A DNA stretch of 64,000 bases from JBMNMS01 sp050953445. GTDB taxonomy: Bacteria; Bacillota; Clostridia; Peptostreptococcales; Anaerovoracaceae. Below, piece by piece: positions 54,704 through 63,426 of this stretch. The stretch spans positions 372,001 to 436,000 of the forward strand of contig JBMNMS010000002.1 of NCBI GenBank assembly GCA_050953445.1, read 5' to 3'. The position numbers and the translations under genes are program-made. Every line of letters starts with the position of its first letter. The stretch's first letter is position 1. A model generated the notes under the pieces. It was not told where the DNA came from, searched no databases, and saw only the letters and a program-made list of their open reading frames with translations.

Positions 54704-55237
54704 TTATCTAAAACTTTGGGATTGGGCCTCATCGGTCCTGATCTCCCTTAAAATTTTTTTAGTGGCATCCTTGGTCAAATTTCCATAGGTTTCATCGCCA
54801 TCCTTGCTTTTTATCATCATGACAGGTGCAAGACTACAACATCCCAGACATGCCACATTATTTAAGGTAAATATTCCGTCTTCCGTCGTCTCCCCATCCC
54901 CAATGAAAAGCTCCTCCGTTATAGCTTCCTCTATGGCATCTGCACCATTCACATGGCAGGCAGTGCCTTTGCAAAGCATGATGAGATTTTTCCCAATAGG
55001 AGATAAACGGAACTGGGTATAAAATGTAGCAACTCCATAAATATGTGCAGTGGGTATGCCCGTTTTCTCGGAAATATAGTTAATTGCATCCAAGGACAAA
55101 TAGCCATATATATCCTGAGTCTTCTGTAAAATTGTAATAAGACCACCCGGAGAAGCACCGTATCTTTCCAACACCGGGAATAATTCCTCAAAATCCGCCT
55201 TATTTGCGCCGTAGCCTTCCCTAATATTTGATGCCAT
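54704..55237 (-). CDS. NuoE/HydC-like [2Fe-2S] subunit
   Basis: 177 residues, the usual size. A helical N-terminal part is followed by a thioredoxin-like fold with the cluster ligands in LCKGTACHVNGA (about 90) and ACLGCCSLAPV (about 129). It passes electrons beside the NuoF-like flavin subunit. First gene of the three-gene operon; GGAGGGG lies 5 bp before the ATG. A hydrogenase subunit (HydA) is not adjacent, which separates this operon from bifurcating hydrogenase operons. Confidence 0.92.
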   Translation of the reverse strand: MASNIREGYGANKADFEELFPVLERYGASPGGLITILQKTQDIYGYLSLDAINYISEKTGIPTAHIYGVATFYTQFRLSPIGKNLIMLCKGTACHVNGADAIEEAITEELFIGDGETTEDGIFTLNNVACLGCCSLAPVMMIKSKDGDETYGNLTKDATKKILREIRTDEAQSQSFR

Positions 55238-55389
55238 CTGATCCCCTCCAAATCAATCCTTAAATATAATTGCTATTATAATAAAATGTGCACTTATTTT
55301 TGCGATAATTCTCTAATGCTATTATTATAGTTAACCTGAGGCGGAATTGCAAGAAATTCGATTAATACCTGTAAATAAACGGCCAAGGC

Positions 55390-55418
55390 TTGACAATGCT
55401 ATTCCATATTTATATCAT
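55390..55418 (+). promoter_or_regulatory. Promoter of the TlpA operon
   Basis: TTGACA (55390-55395), a 17-bp spacer and TATCAT (55413-55418). The -35 is perfect. The ATG follows 31 bp later, with GAGGGGG as ribosome site. Confidence 0.7.
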
Positions 55419-55449
55419 TGTGATTATAAGAAATTGAGGGGGAAAACTT

Positions 55450-56034
55450 ATGAAGAGAATTATAACTGTAATTGCAATACTGACCTTATCCCTCCTGCTT
55501 TACTCTTGTGGAGGAGGGGAAGATGTTAACCTGCCGGCTGATGATCCGTCCAATTCCGGCAAAAGCGAAGGTGTGGATAACTCATGGCCTTTTGATATAG
55601 AAACTACAACCTTAGATGGTGATTCCTTTACAAACGAAGACCTTTCCGAAAACACCCTTACGGTTCTTAATATATGGGCAACCTGGTGTCCCCCTTGCGT
55701 CAAGGAATTGCCCCACCTTCAGGAGGTGAACGAGCTATTTAAGGATAGGGGTGTAGAGGTAATCGGAGTAATGCAGGACGGTGTAAACAATAATCTGCAG
55801 CCTGATAATTCGGTAATAAAAAAAGGGAAGAAACTTCTAAAGGATTCAGGTGTGGAATACAGGGTCATATTGCCCGATGAAGCTATATCAAACCAATTTA
55901 TTAACACAATGCAGTACTTCCCCACCACATTCTTTTTAAACTCCTCAGGACAAGTGGTAAAAGTGGTTACAGGGGCTAAGGATAAAAAGGGTTGGGAAAA
56001 AACTATTAATGAGGTTCTCAATGATATTCGCTAA
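55450..56034 (+). CDS. TlpA-like thioredoxin-fold lipoprotein
   Basis: 194 residues. The signal peptide with lipobox LLLYSC (cysteine about 19) means an outer-face lipid anchor. After a short linker, a TlpA/ResA-type domain has IWATWCPPCVKELP, redox CPPC near 79-82, and YFPTTFFL with the cis-proline near 158. It reduces disulfides outside the membrane. Its end overlaps the small CXXC gene by 14 bp, and that gene overlaps a NapH-like ferredoxin gene by 14 bp, so the three are coupled. Electrons may flow from the ferredoxin protein to this thioredoxin. Confidence 0.9.
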   Translation: MKRIITVIAILTLSLLLYSCGGGEDVNLPADDPSNSGKSEGVDNSWPFDIETTTLDGDSFTNEDLSENTLTVLNIWATWCPPCVKELPHLQEVNELFKDRGVEVIGVMQDGVNNNLQPDNSVIKKGKKLLKDSGVEYRVILPDEAISNQFINTMQYFPTTFFLNSSGQVVKVVTGAKDKKGWEKTINEVLNDIR

Positions 56035-56173
56035 GAAATACCAAAACGCTGTCAGGGCAGTCCTGCTAACAGTCGGTTTATTGATGGTTATATTAGGCAT
56101 ATTTTTCGGTGAAACCACAGCGGTGATGATGAAGGCTGTTTTTATCTGTTTGGAGTGTATTGGAATTGGGTAG
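56021..56173 (+). CDS. Small CXXC membrane protein (CD1871A-like)
   Basis: 50 residues: a basic start (KKYQNAVR), one membrane helix (VLLTVGLLMVILGIFFG) and a C-terminal CLECIGIG with a CXXC pair. It matches the C. difficile CD1871A family in size, motif and place between tlpA and the 4Fe-4S membrane protein. It overlaps both neighbours by 14 bp. Likely a membrane-linked dithiol carrier in the same reductive pathway; this role is inferred. Confidence 0.85.
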   Translation: MIFAKKYQNAVRAVLLTVGLLMVILGIFFGETTAVMMKAVFICLECIGIG

Positions 56174-57023
56174 ACGTGTTAAATACTTGCGACGTGTTAT
56201 TCAGGTATTCTGGGCAGCTTTGACAAACGGCTATTTTATCGGATTTATAAAAGGGAAAATCTATACCGGACAGCTTAAGAGGTTTTGCGTACCCGGTCTT
56301 AACTGCTATTCATGCCCGGGAAGCCTGGGTTCTTGCCCCATAGGATCCCTCCAGGCGGTTTTAGGTAACCCGGATTATCGGTTTTCCTTTTATGTAACCG
56401 GCTATCTGATTCTCATTGGTGCATTTTTAGGACGACTGGTATGCGGTTTTCTGTGTCCTTTCGGCCTCATACAGGAACTCATCAATAAAATCCCACTTCC
56501 ATTTAAAATAAAAGGTTTCTATGGAGATCGCTTTTTGAGATGGATAAAGTACGGAATCTTAACCATATTCGTAATCCTACTCCCCCTATTCCTTATCGAT
56601 ATAGCCGGAAATGGTTCTCCATGGTTTTGTAAGTGGATCTGCCCCGCCGGCACCTTGGAGGCGGGGGTACCCCTGCTATTAACAAATCCTGTTTTACAAG
56701 AATCCATCGGCTTTCTGTTCAGATGGAAGTTTTCCATATTGATAGTCACCATTCTGCTTTCAATAGTGATTTACAGACCCTTCTGCAAATACATATGTCC
56801 TTTAGGCGCCATATATGGCCTATTCAATAAGCTATCCATCTATAAATACAATTTCAACATCAAAAAATGCACCCACTGCAATAGGTGCAAAATTTCCTGT
56901 CCCATGAACATTGACCCTCAAAGGGAAACGAATCATAGGGAGTGCATACGCTGCGGTATATGCAAAGATGTTTGCGCTTTCGGAGCCATTACCTCCGGAT
57001 TTAAATCAAAAAATCCCCTGTAA
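56160..57023 (+). CDS. NapH-like 4Fe-4S membrane ferredoxin
   Basis: 287 residues with four to five membrane helices and cysteine loops: CVPGLNCYSCPGSLGSCPIG (about 41-60), CGFLCPFG (about 96), CKWICPAG (about 157) and CKYICPLGA (about 210), each a C-x3-CP loop of the NapH family. Two ferredoxin motifs close the protein (CTHCNRCKISCP, CIRCGICKDVC; about 238-275). It moves electrons from the cytosol across the membrane. The start is TTG 56160, in line with the 14-bp overlap. Its 3' end overlaps the convergent phosphate transporter gene by 18 bp. Confidence 0.88.
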   Translation: MELGRRVKYLRRVIQVFWAALTNGYFIGFIKGKIYTGQLKRFCVPGLNCYSCPGSLGSCPIGSLQAVLGNPDYRFSFYVTGYLILIGAFLGRLVCGFLCPFGLIQELINKIPLPFKIKGFYGDRFLRWIKYGILTIFVILLPLFLIDIAGNGSPWFCKWICPAGTLEAGVPLLLTNPVLQESIGFLFRWKFSILIVTILLSIVIYRPFCKYICPLGAIYGLFNKLSIYKYNFNIKKCTHCNRCKISCPMNIDPQRETNHRECIRCGICKDVCAFGAITSGFKSKNPL

Positions 57024-57998
57024 AACCCAGACTAGCAAGCCGCCTAAAACCATGGTAATGGGCAAGGTAACAATCCAGGCCACCACTATGCTTCTGGCTA
57101 TTCCCCATTTTACAGCCGAAACTCTTTTAGCCGTCCCTGCACCCATAATGGATGTAGTTATAACCTGAGTGGTGCTCACAGGAGCTCCAACAAATGACAT
57201 GGCTTCTATTACCAGTGCGGATGCGGTCTGAGATGCAAAGCCGCTGGTGGGATCAAGCCTGGTAACACCCCCTCCCATGGTCTTCATTATCTTCCATCCA
57301 CCCAGGGATGTGCCCAGAGCCATGGTAATAGCGCAGATTATCTTGACCCAAAGGGGAACACCGGATGCTGCGGGCAACACGTTTCCCGCAATCAGAGCCA
57401 TGGTTATTATACCCATGGTTTTTTGAGCATCATTATTACCGTGAGAATATGCTACCAGGGCAGCGGATATAATCTGCAATCTCAAAAATCTGCTATGGAC
57501 CTTTCCCTGGGCCCAATTGCAGAAAACCTTAAAAATGCTGGTCATCAATAAAAAGCCTACTAAAAATCCCAGCAAAGGAGAAGTGAAGAGAGGGATTATA
57601 ACCTTTTTAAAAACACCTCCCCATATTATATTATCCAAAGAGGCCGAATAAACTATACTTGCCCCCAATAGGCCACCTATCAAGGCGTGAGAAGAACTGC
57701 TGGGAATTCCGGCCCACCAGGTGAACAAATTCCATATTATAGCACCCAGCAGTGCAGCTATCAGCACATACTCCTCCAGCGTCACATTCACCAACCCTTT
57801 GGATATAGTCATGGCTACCTTTTCACTGGTCAATGCCCCTATAAAATTCATAACTGCTGCCAGCATGATTGCATGTCTTGGCGACAATGCCTTTGTATAG
57901 ACTGAAGTGGCAATTGCGTTGGCGGTATCATGGAAACCATTGATAAACTCAAAAATTAAAGCCAAAATTATTATCAGTACCAAAAGCCCGCTAAGCAT
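57006..57998 (-). CDS. pit: PiT-family inorganic phosphate transporter
   Basis: 330 residues, about ten helices, with the two family repeats: FINGFHDTANAIATSV (about 14) and YSHGNNDAQKTMGI (about 189), plus SSSHALIGGLLGA near 100. It imports phosphate by symport with H+ or Na+. Its start overlaps the DUF47 gene by 8 bp, the usual pit partner. The length suits the bacterial short PiT form. Confidence 0.92.
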   Translation of the reverse strand: MLSGLLVLIIILALIFEFINGFHDTANAIATSVYTKALSPRHAIMLAAVMNFIGALTSEKVAMTISKGLVNVTLEEYVLIAALLGAIIWNLFTWWAGIPSSSSHALIGGLLGASIVYSASLDNIIWGGVFKKVIIPLFTSPLLGFLVGFLLMTSIFKVFCNWAQGKVHSRFLRLQIISAALVAYSHGNNDAQKTMGIITMALIAGNVLPAASGVPLWVKIICAITMALGTSLGGWKIMKTMGGGVTRLDPTSGFASQTASALVIEAMSFVGAPVSTTQVITTSIMGAGTAKRVSAVKWGIARSIVVAWIVTLPITMVLGGLLVWVLQGIF

Positions 57999-58614
57999 AT
58001 TTCATTACCACTCCCTCGGCCATGTTAGCAACATTTTCACAGGAATCAAGACTTTCCTCCAGATGCTCGTATATATGCTTCCACTTTATCAATTCAATGG
58101 GGTCCTTTTCTTCCTTGAAAAGTTTATGAAGCGCATTTCTGTATACCAAGTCCCCCTCATTCTCCAGACGATTAACTTCAATGATTTTTTCCATAATGAT
58201 ATCGCCTTTTTTTATTTTCGACAGATTTTGAAAAAGTATCTCTAATTCAATTATGCTCTGCATTATGATTTTTGCCATTGCCACGGCTTCCGGACGCATT
58301 GTCTTAACCTCAAAGATCAGAAATCTGTTGGCCACCTCCTCCAAAGAATCCACAATATCATCTATTTCTTTTGTAATGGCATATATGTCCTCCCTGTCTA
58401 AGGGGGTTATAAAAGAGCTGTTTAATTTTTTAAGCACCTTATGGACTAAAACATCGCATTCTGTTTCCATTTCTTTGATACGTCCCACTTTTTCCGCTAC
58501 ATTTTCATAGTTTGTAACCAAATCCATAAAAGCCTCACCGACTGTTACCACCTTGCCGGCAGACTCCGCAAACAACTCAAAGAATATGTCTTCCTTTTTT
58601 CTTACACCAATCAT
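57991..58614 (-). CDS. DUF47 PhoU-like phosphate transport regulator
   Basis: 207 residues, all-helical, with ALKKLNSSFITPLDREDIYA-type segments (about 60-80: STFITPLDREDI-like) and conserved acidic helices (EIDDIVDSLEEVANR). This is the PhoU-like DUF47 protein that pairs with PiT transporters and is thought to control their activity. It is first in the two-gene operon and overlaps pit by 8 bp. Confidence 0.9.
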   Translation of the reverse strand: MIGVRKKEDIFFELFAESAGKVVTVGEAFMDLVTNYENVAEKVGRIKEMETECDVLVHKVLKKLNSSFITPLDREDIYAITKEIDDIVDSLEEVANRFLIFEVKTMRPEAVAMAKIIMQSIIELEILFQNLSKIKKGDIIMEKIIEVNRLENEGDLVYRNALHKLFKEEKDPIELIKWKHIYEHLEESLDSCENVANMAEGVVMKYA

Positions 58615-58717
58615 TTTTTATCCCCTTGCTCAGTTTATTTTTCGGCAATATCTTCCGCTTTTCAGTATATCCTACTCTTTTAGCCACTTCAATAAAAGGA
58701 TGGTTAATATTATTATT

Positions 58718-60151
58718 CTAAGCCTTATCTAACAATTCCTTCAATATGCTGTTCACCTCAGCCGGATCGGCCTTCCCCTTCATTTCTCTCATTATCCTTC
58801 CAACGAAAAAACCAACCACTTTCCCTTTGCCTTCTTTGTACTCCTGCACGGATTTTGGGTTTTCTGCTATGAGTTTTTCAGCCACAGCCCGTACCCCTTC
58901 CTGATCAGAAACCATGATTAGACCATGCTGTTTGGCATAATCCTCAGGATCCACTCCCCTTTTATATATCTCAGCGAAAATGTCCTTGGCAACGATGCGG
59001 CTAACCTTTCGATCTGCCACCATATCGATGAGCTTTGCAAGCTTATCGGGTTTTAGGTTAACCTGATCCACAGATTTGCCGTCAGCATTCATCATACCCA
59101 TCAATTCCACTACTATCCAGGATGCTGCATCCTTAGGTTTACCGCAATACCCTACGGTCTCGTCATAAACCCAGGCCAACCCCTTATCTCCTGATATGAT
59201 CCTGCTATCGGATTCGCTTAGACCGAATTCATTTAAATAGCGCTCATATTTTTCCCCGGCGGATTCGGGCAAATTGTTTTTAATACTCTCAATCCATTCT
59301 CCATCAATCCTGATGGGCATAATATCAGAATCCGGGAAATAGCGATAATCGGTTACATCTTCTTTGCTCCTCATGGGAAAGCTCATATTTTTATTGTCAT
59401 CCCACCTTCTCGTTTCTTGAATTAAAACCTGACCTCCATCAAGAGCATCCATATGGCGTTCAGCCTCATAGGCTATTGCCCGGGAAATAGCCTTTAAGGA
59501 ATTCATGTTTTTTATCTCTGTACGCACTCCTAAAGTATTGCTACCTTTTTCCCTCACCGATATATTTATGTCCGCCCTCATGGATCCTTCCTCCATTTTA
59601 CAGTCCGATACCCCTGCAAACATCAGAAGGAGACGCAACTTTTCTAAATATGCGATCACCTGTTCCCCATTTCTAAAATCCGGTCTGCTTACTATTTCAA
59701 TCAAAGGCACTCCAGCCCTGTTGTAGTCAATTAGGGTGGAGTCGGTTCTATTTTCATGTATTAGTTTCCCGGCATCTTCCTCGATATGAATCTGCTCTAT
59801 ACCTATTCTCCTTACTCCCTCCCCAGTTTCGATTTCTACAAATCCATTTTTACATATGGGGGAATAAAGCTGGGTTGTCTGATATCCGGTGGGAAGATCG
59901 GGATAAAAATAATTCTTTTTATCAAAGGATGTCTCTCTAACAATCTCACTATTGGTAACTAAAGCTGCCCTGATTCCCAGTTCAACAGCCTTCTTGTTCA
60001 CCAGAGGCAAAAACCCGGGCATGCCCAAACAGGCCGGGCAGACATTTTCGTTGGCCTCCGCCCCAAACCTAACAGGACAGGAGCAAAACAGTTTCGACTC
60101 CGTGGACATTTCAACGTGAACCTCAAGTCCCATTACAACCTCATACTTCAT
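58718..60151 (-). CDS. gatB: Asp/Glu-tRNA amidotransferase subunit B
   Basis: 477 residues, the standard length. The N-terminal kinase/transfer domain has GLEVHVEMSTESKLFC (about 8), zinc cysteines (FCSC, CPACLG), FDKKNYFYPDLPTGYQ (about 77) and IHIEEDAGKLIHE (about 119). A C-terminal GatB/YqeY domain binds tRNA. GatB activates the side chain of Asp-tRNA(Asn) or Glu-tRNA(Gln) with ATP and transfers ammonia supplied by GatA. All key positions look intact. It overlaps the GatA-like gene by 4 bp (ATGA), last in aspS-gatC-gatA-gatB. Its usual ammonia source looks missing; see the next entry. Confidence 0.95.
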   Translation of the reverse strand: MKYEVVMGLEVHVEMSTESKLFCSCPVRFGAEANENVCPACLGMPGFLPLVNKKAVELGIRAALVTNSEIVRETSFDKKNYFYPDLPTGYQTTQLYSPICKNGFVEIETGEGVRRIGIEQIHIEEDAGKLIHENRTDSTLIDYNRAGVPLIEIVSRPDFRNGEQVIAYLEKLRLLLMFAGVSDCKMEEGSMRADINISVREKGSNTLGVRTEIKNMNSLKAISRAIAYEAERHMDALDGGQVLIQETRRWDDNKNMSFPMRSKEDVTDYRYFPDSDIMPIRIDGEWIESIKNNLPESAGEKYERYLNEFGLSESDSRIISGDKGLAWVYDETVGYCGKPKDAASWIVVELMGMMNADGKSVDQVNLKPDKLAKLIDMVADRKVSRIVAKDIFAEIYKRGVDPEDYAKQHGLIMVSDQEGVRAVAEKLIAENPKSVQEYKEGKGKVVGFFVGRIMREMKGKADPAEVNSILKELLDKA

Positions 60152-61311
60152 CTATGCTCCCCCCCTTTATTAAACCTTTTCCCAAGACTGAACAAAATGC
60201 TTTCATTGAAGGTCTTTGTTATCAGCTGTAAGCCCCCCGGCATTGAAAGAGCAGGCTCCCCTGTCAAATTAGCAAGGGGAGTTCCCGAAGGTATCAATAT
60301 GCAATCATAGGATTCCAACATACTTGATATCTGATCTTTTATCCTCCTCCTCAGTTTCATCGCCTTAACAAAGTATCTGTCATAGTTTTCACCGGTCAAA
60401 ACAAAAGCACCCATCAGTATATTAATCTTCGTCTCCATCTCAAATCCTTCTGTCCTCGTGTTCACATATAGATCGTCAACCCCTTTATAATCGGAAGATC
60501 TAAAGCCGAATCTAACCCCATCGAAGCGAGACAGATTGTGACTCCCCTCTGCCGAGCCAATCACGTATGCCACAGAATCCACCACATTATGGAGAGGAAA
60601 ACTTACGGGTTCACAGGTAGCACCATCTTTTAAATATCTATCAAGGACTGATTTTTCAATACTGCCGAAGTCTTCCAATATAGCAATTTTTACCCCTTCT
60701 ATTTCATCTCCCCTATCCTCATATTCATATTTTTCAATTGGATGGGTTGCTCCATCCCTATAATCATATCCAGCTATAAATCTTAATCCTTCAAAAGCCA
60801 TTTCCACCGAATCAGCCACCACACCAATCTGTTCCATAGATGAAGCATAGGCCACCAAACCGAAACGCGATACTGTCCCATAAGCAGGTTTAATAAAATA
60901 AACCCCTGCATCGGAAGCAGCCTTGCCCATTTGTCCAAAACTCTCAGAGGATAGACATATCCGGCAAAAGCCTGCTGCAATGGCCTTCGGCCCGGAATAA
61001 GCAGTTCCCTGGGAAATCCCTATGCCAAACTCAGGCACACCTGTCTTACCCAGCATGATATTTCCCCCGGCCTCAAGACGTTCCACCACCGTTGCACAAT
61101 AAGGGGGGATAAAACCCGTTAGCATCTTCGATCCTGCACCGGACAGACAGCTGGTCATTATATTGTCATCCACGCAAAAGTGAAACCCGGAAGCTCCATC
61201 CATGACTCGATTAACGGCTCTTTCCTCATCCACAAATACGAAGTAATCCGCTCCCTCACTCCGTATGCGGCTAATTATGTCTTTGGTAAGCGCTACCTTT
61301 CCTTTATTCAT
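60148..61311 (-). CDS. GatA-like subunit, shortened and lacking the amidase active site
   Basis: 387 residues against about 485 for GatA. Homology is clear: SKMLTGFIPPYCATVVERL, KPAYGTVSRFGLVAYASS, EGSHNLSRFDGVRFGFRS and a GLQLITKTF end. But the catalytic lysine of KDNI is aspartate (VDDNI, D48), the GGSSGGSAAA loop with the cis-serine is absent (about 25 residues lost near 108-118), and the DTGGSIR serine region reads SSESFGQMGK (about 121-130). A segment near residue 360 is also shortened. It cannot hydrolyse glutamine by the normal Ser-cisSer-Lys route. The reading frame is clean, with 4-bp overlap to gatB and a 12-bp gap to gatC, so it is maintained, not a wreck. Possibly a scaffold in a complex using another ammonia source. 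Confidence 0.85.
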   Translation of the reverse strand: MNKGKVALTKDIISRIRSEGADYFVFVDEERAVNRVMDGASGFHFCVDDNIMTSCLSGAGSKMLTGFIPPYCATVVERLEAGGNIMLGKTGVPEFGIGISQGTAYSGPKAIAAGFCRICLSSESFGQMGKAASDAGVYFIKPAYGTVSRFGLVAYASSMEQIGVVADSVEMAFEGLRFIAGYDYRDGATHPIEKYEYEDRGDEIEGVKIAILEDFGSIEKSVLDRYLKDGATCEPVSFPLHNVVDSVAYVIGSAEGSHNLSRFDGVRFGFRSSDYKGVDDLYVNTRTEGFEMETKINILMGAFVLTGENYDRYFVKAMKLRRRIKDQISSMLESYDCILIPSGTPLANLTGEPALSMPGGLQLITKTFNESILFSLGKRFNKGGEHR

Positions 61312-61323
61312 AAAATATCACCT

Positions 61324-61611
61324 CTAATCTAAGGCTCCGGGAACCTGATAATAGCACCGGTTTTTTTCCGGTGCATTGATTAGTAATTCATTCCGACTTA
61401 TGGTTTTTTCGACCACATCTTCCCTCAATTTACTATCTATGGAATTTACTCTGATAAGAGGCTCTACTCCATCAGTATCTATCGCTTCAAATGATTTTAG
61501 GCTATCAGTTAAAGCCTTCATCCTCTCCAATGCCCTTTCCTTATCTTCCTTGCACAATTTAAGCTTAGTCATGGATTCAAGTATTTCAACGGTGTGGACA
61601 TTCATAATCAT
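61324..61611 (-). CDS. gatC: Asp/Glu-tRNA amidotransferase subunit C
   Basis: 95 residues, normal size. Recognised by the helical start (EILESMTKLKL), IDTDGVEPLIRV (about 45), KLREDVVE (about 60) and the end NAPEKNRCYYQVPGALD. GatC wraps around and stabilises the GatA-GatB pair. It lies between aspS (38 bp) and the GatA-like gene (12 bp). AAGGAG lies 9 bp upstream of ATG 61611; ATG 61605 is also possible. Confidence 0.9.
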   Translation of the reverse strand: MIMNVHTVEILESMTKLKLCKEDKERALERMKALTDSLKSFEAIDTDGVEPLIRVNSIDSKLREDVVEKTISRNELLINAPEKNRCYYQVPGALD

Positions 61612-61649
61612 TTAACCATTCTCCTTACACTATTTACAGCATATCGTTT

Positions 61650-63392
61650 TTATCTGATTTTAATATGGACTTCCCTAAGCTGTTGCTCCGTTACCACTCC
61701 GGGAGCTCCCAGAAGCAAATCCTGGGCATTACCATTCATGGGAAATGCAATAATCTCCCTTATGCTTTCCTCCCCTGATAAAAGCATTATTATTCTATCG
61801 ATACCGGGAGCCATTCCCGCATGGGGTGGTGCACCGTACTGGAAGGCCTTATATAATGCTCCAAATTTCTCCTTCATATCTTCCTCCGTATATCCGGCTA
61901 TTTCAAATGCTTTGATCATTATATCAGGCTTATGATTCCTGACAGCCCCTGATGATAGCTCTACCCCATTGCATACAATATCATATTGATGAGCAAGTAT
62001 ATCTAAAGGATCCTTGTTCAACAATGCATCCATCTCCCCCTGGGGCATGGAAAAAGGATTGTGGGTAAATTCAACCTGTCCGCTTTCCTCATTTATGCCA
62101 TACATGGGGAAATCAACTATGAAACACATCTCATACCTATTGCGATCGATAAGATTCATCCTGTTTCCCAATTCGGTTCGTATTTGACCTGCGAACACGT
62201 TCACATATTTATCTACATCGGAAATAAAGAACAGGGTATCCTCCTCCATAAGGCTAAGCCTGTCCATCAGATCACTCTGTTTTTCCTCAGATAAGAACTT
62301 TACAATGGGCCCCTTCAAAACATTATCTTCCAGTACTGAGATATATCCAAGGCCTTTCATCCCTATTTCGGTGGCAAATTTCAACATATTTTCAAAGAAT
62401 GATTTGGGCATTCTTGCACAATTGTGTACCACAATGCCTCTTACAGGCTTGTTTTTGAAAGGCATGAAATCAACTTCCGCAAAGTAATCCGACAAATCTT
62501 CGATTATGAGTGGATTCCTCAAATCCGGCTTGTCGGTGCCATATTTCAGCATGCACTCTCCATAGGGTATCCTTGGAAAGGGTATCGGCGTAACATGTTT
62601 GTCGGAAAATTCATTAAAAGTATCGTACAATACCTTTTCCGCCACTGCAAAAACATCATCCTGTGTTGCAAAGGCCATTTCAAAGTCTAACTGATAGAAT
62701 TCGCCGGGGGAGCGATCCAACCTTGCATCCTCATCTCGAAAACAGGGAGCTATTTGAAAATATTTATCGAATCCGGAAACCATATATAGCTGTTTAAAAA
62801 CCTGAGGTGCCTGGGGCAAAGCATAGAACTTTCCATGATGCTTTCTGCTTGGAACCAGGTAGTCTCTGGCCCCCTCCGGGGATGAAGACGTGAGAATAGG
62901 GGTTTGCAATTCTAAAAATCCCAATTTGTTCATACCCGTTCTCAGATGATTTATTATCTGTGACCTTAAAATAATATTGTCATGTACCTTTGGATTTCTT
63001 AAATCTAAGAAGCGGTATCTTAGCCGAATATCCTCCCTGGTTGCCGTGGAAGCATCTATTTCAAAGGGCAATTGGTTCGAAGCTTCTCCTAAAATGGTAA
63101 GGGATTCAGCCCGTACTTCAATATACCCGGTTTTCAATTTCGGGTTCACAGTTTCCTTGTCTCTGGCCACCACTTCCCCCTCTATGCGTATTACGGTTTC
63201 CTTATTAACCCTATCCAGCATTTTTTCGTCGTTAACCACCACCTGGGTCACACCATAATGATCCCGCAGGTCAATAAAGATAACCCCTCCATGATTCCTT
63301 ATGGCGTCCACCCAACCCGATAGCCTTACCCTATCGGGAATGACCTTTGTCAATTCATTGCATAGATGAGTCCTATAGATATTCTCCTTCAT
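61650..63392 (-). CDS. aspS: Aspartyl-tRNA synthetase (bacterial type)
   Basis: 580 residues. An OB-fold anticodon-binding domain (about 1-105), class II motif 2 (FRDEDARLDRSPGEFYQLD, about 217-235), a GAD insert (about 285-420) and motif 3 (GMAPGIDRIIMLL, about 529) are all present. It charges tRNA(Asp). With gatCAB in the same operon it is likely non-discriminating and also makes Asp-tRNA(Asn), which GatCAB would convert to Asn-tRNA(Asn). ATG 63392 is chosen because AGAGGTGG lies 6 bp upstream. Expression is controlled by the T-box leader. Confidence 0.95.
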   Translation of the reverse strand: MKENIYRTHLCNELTKVIPDRVRLSGWVDAIRNHGGVIFIDLRDHYGVTQVVVNDEKMLDRVNKETVIRIEGEVVARDKETVNPKLKTGYIEVRAESLTILGEASNQLPFEIDASTATREDIRLRYRFLDLRNPKVHDNIILRSQIINHLRTGMNKLGFLELQTPILTSSSPEGARDYLVPSRKHHGKFYALPQAPQVFKQLYMVSGFDKYFQIAPCFRDEDARLDRSPGEFYQLDFEMAFATQDDVFAVAEKVLYDTFNEFSDKHVTPIPFPRIPYGECMLKYGTDKPDLRNPLIIEDLSDYFAEVDFMPFKNKPVRGIVVHNCARMPKSFFENMLKFATEIGMKGLGYISVLEDNVLKGPIVKFLSEEKQSDLMDRLSLMEEDTLFFISDVDKYVNVFAGQIRTELGNRMNLIDRNRYEMCFIVDFPMYGINEESGQVEFTHNPFSMPQGEMDALLNKDPLDILAHQYDIVCNGVELSSGAVRNHKPDIMIKAFEIAGYTEEDMKEKFGALYKAFQYGAPPHAGMAPGIDRIIMLLSGEESIREIIAFPMNGNAQDLLLGAPGVVTEQQLREVHIKIR

Positions 63393-63426
63393 TCTTACCA
63401 CCTCTTAATCTAATCAAATCAATCTC

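Noticed and set aside
60148..61311. GatA homologue as a simple pseudogene
   Set aside because: The frame is uninterrupted, overlaps gatB by 4 bp as in active operons, and conserved segments outside the active site are kept; maintained function is more likely than decay.
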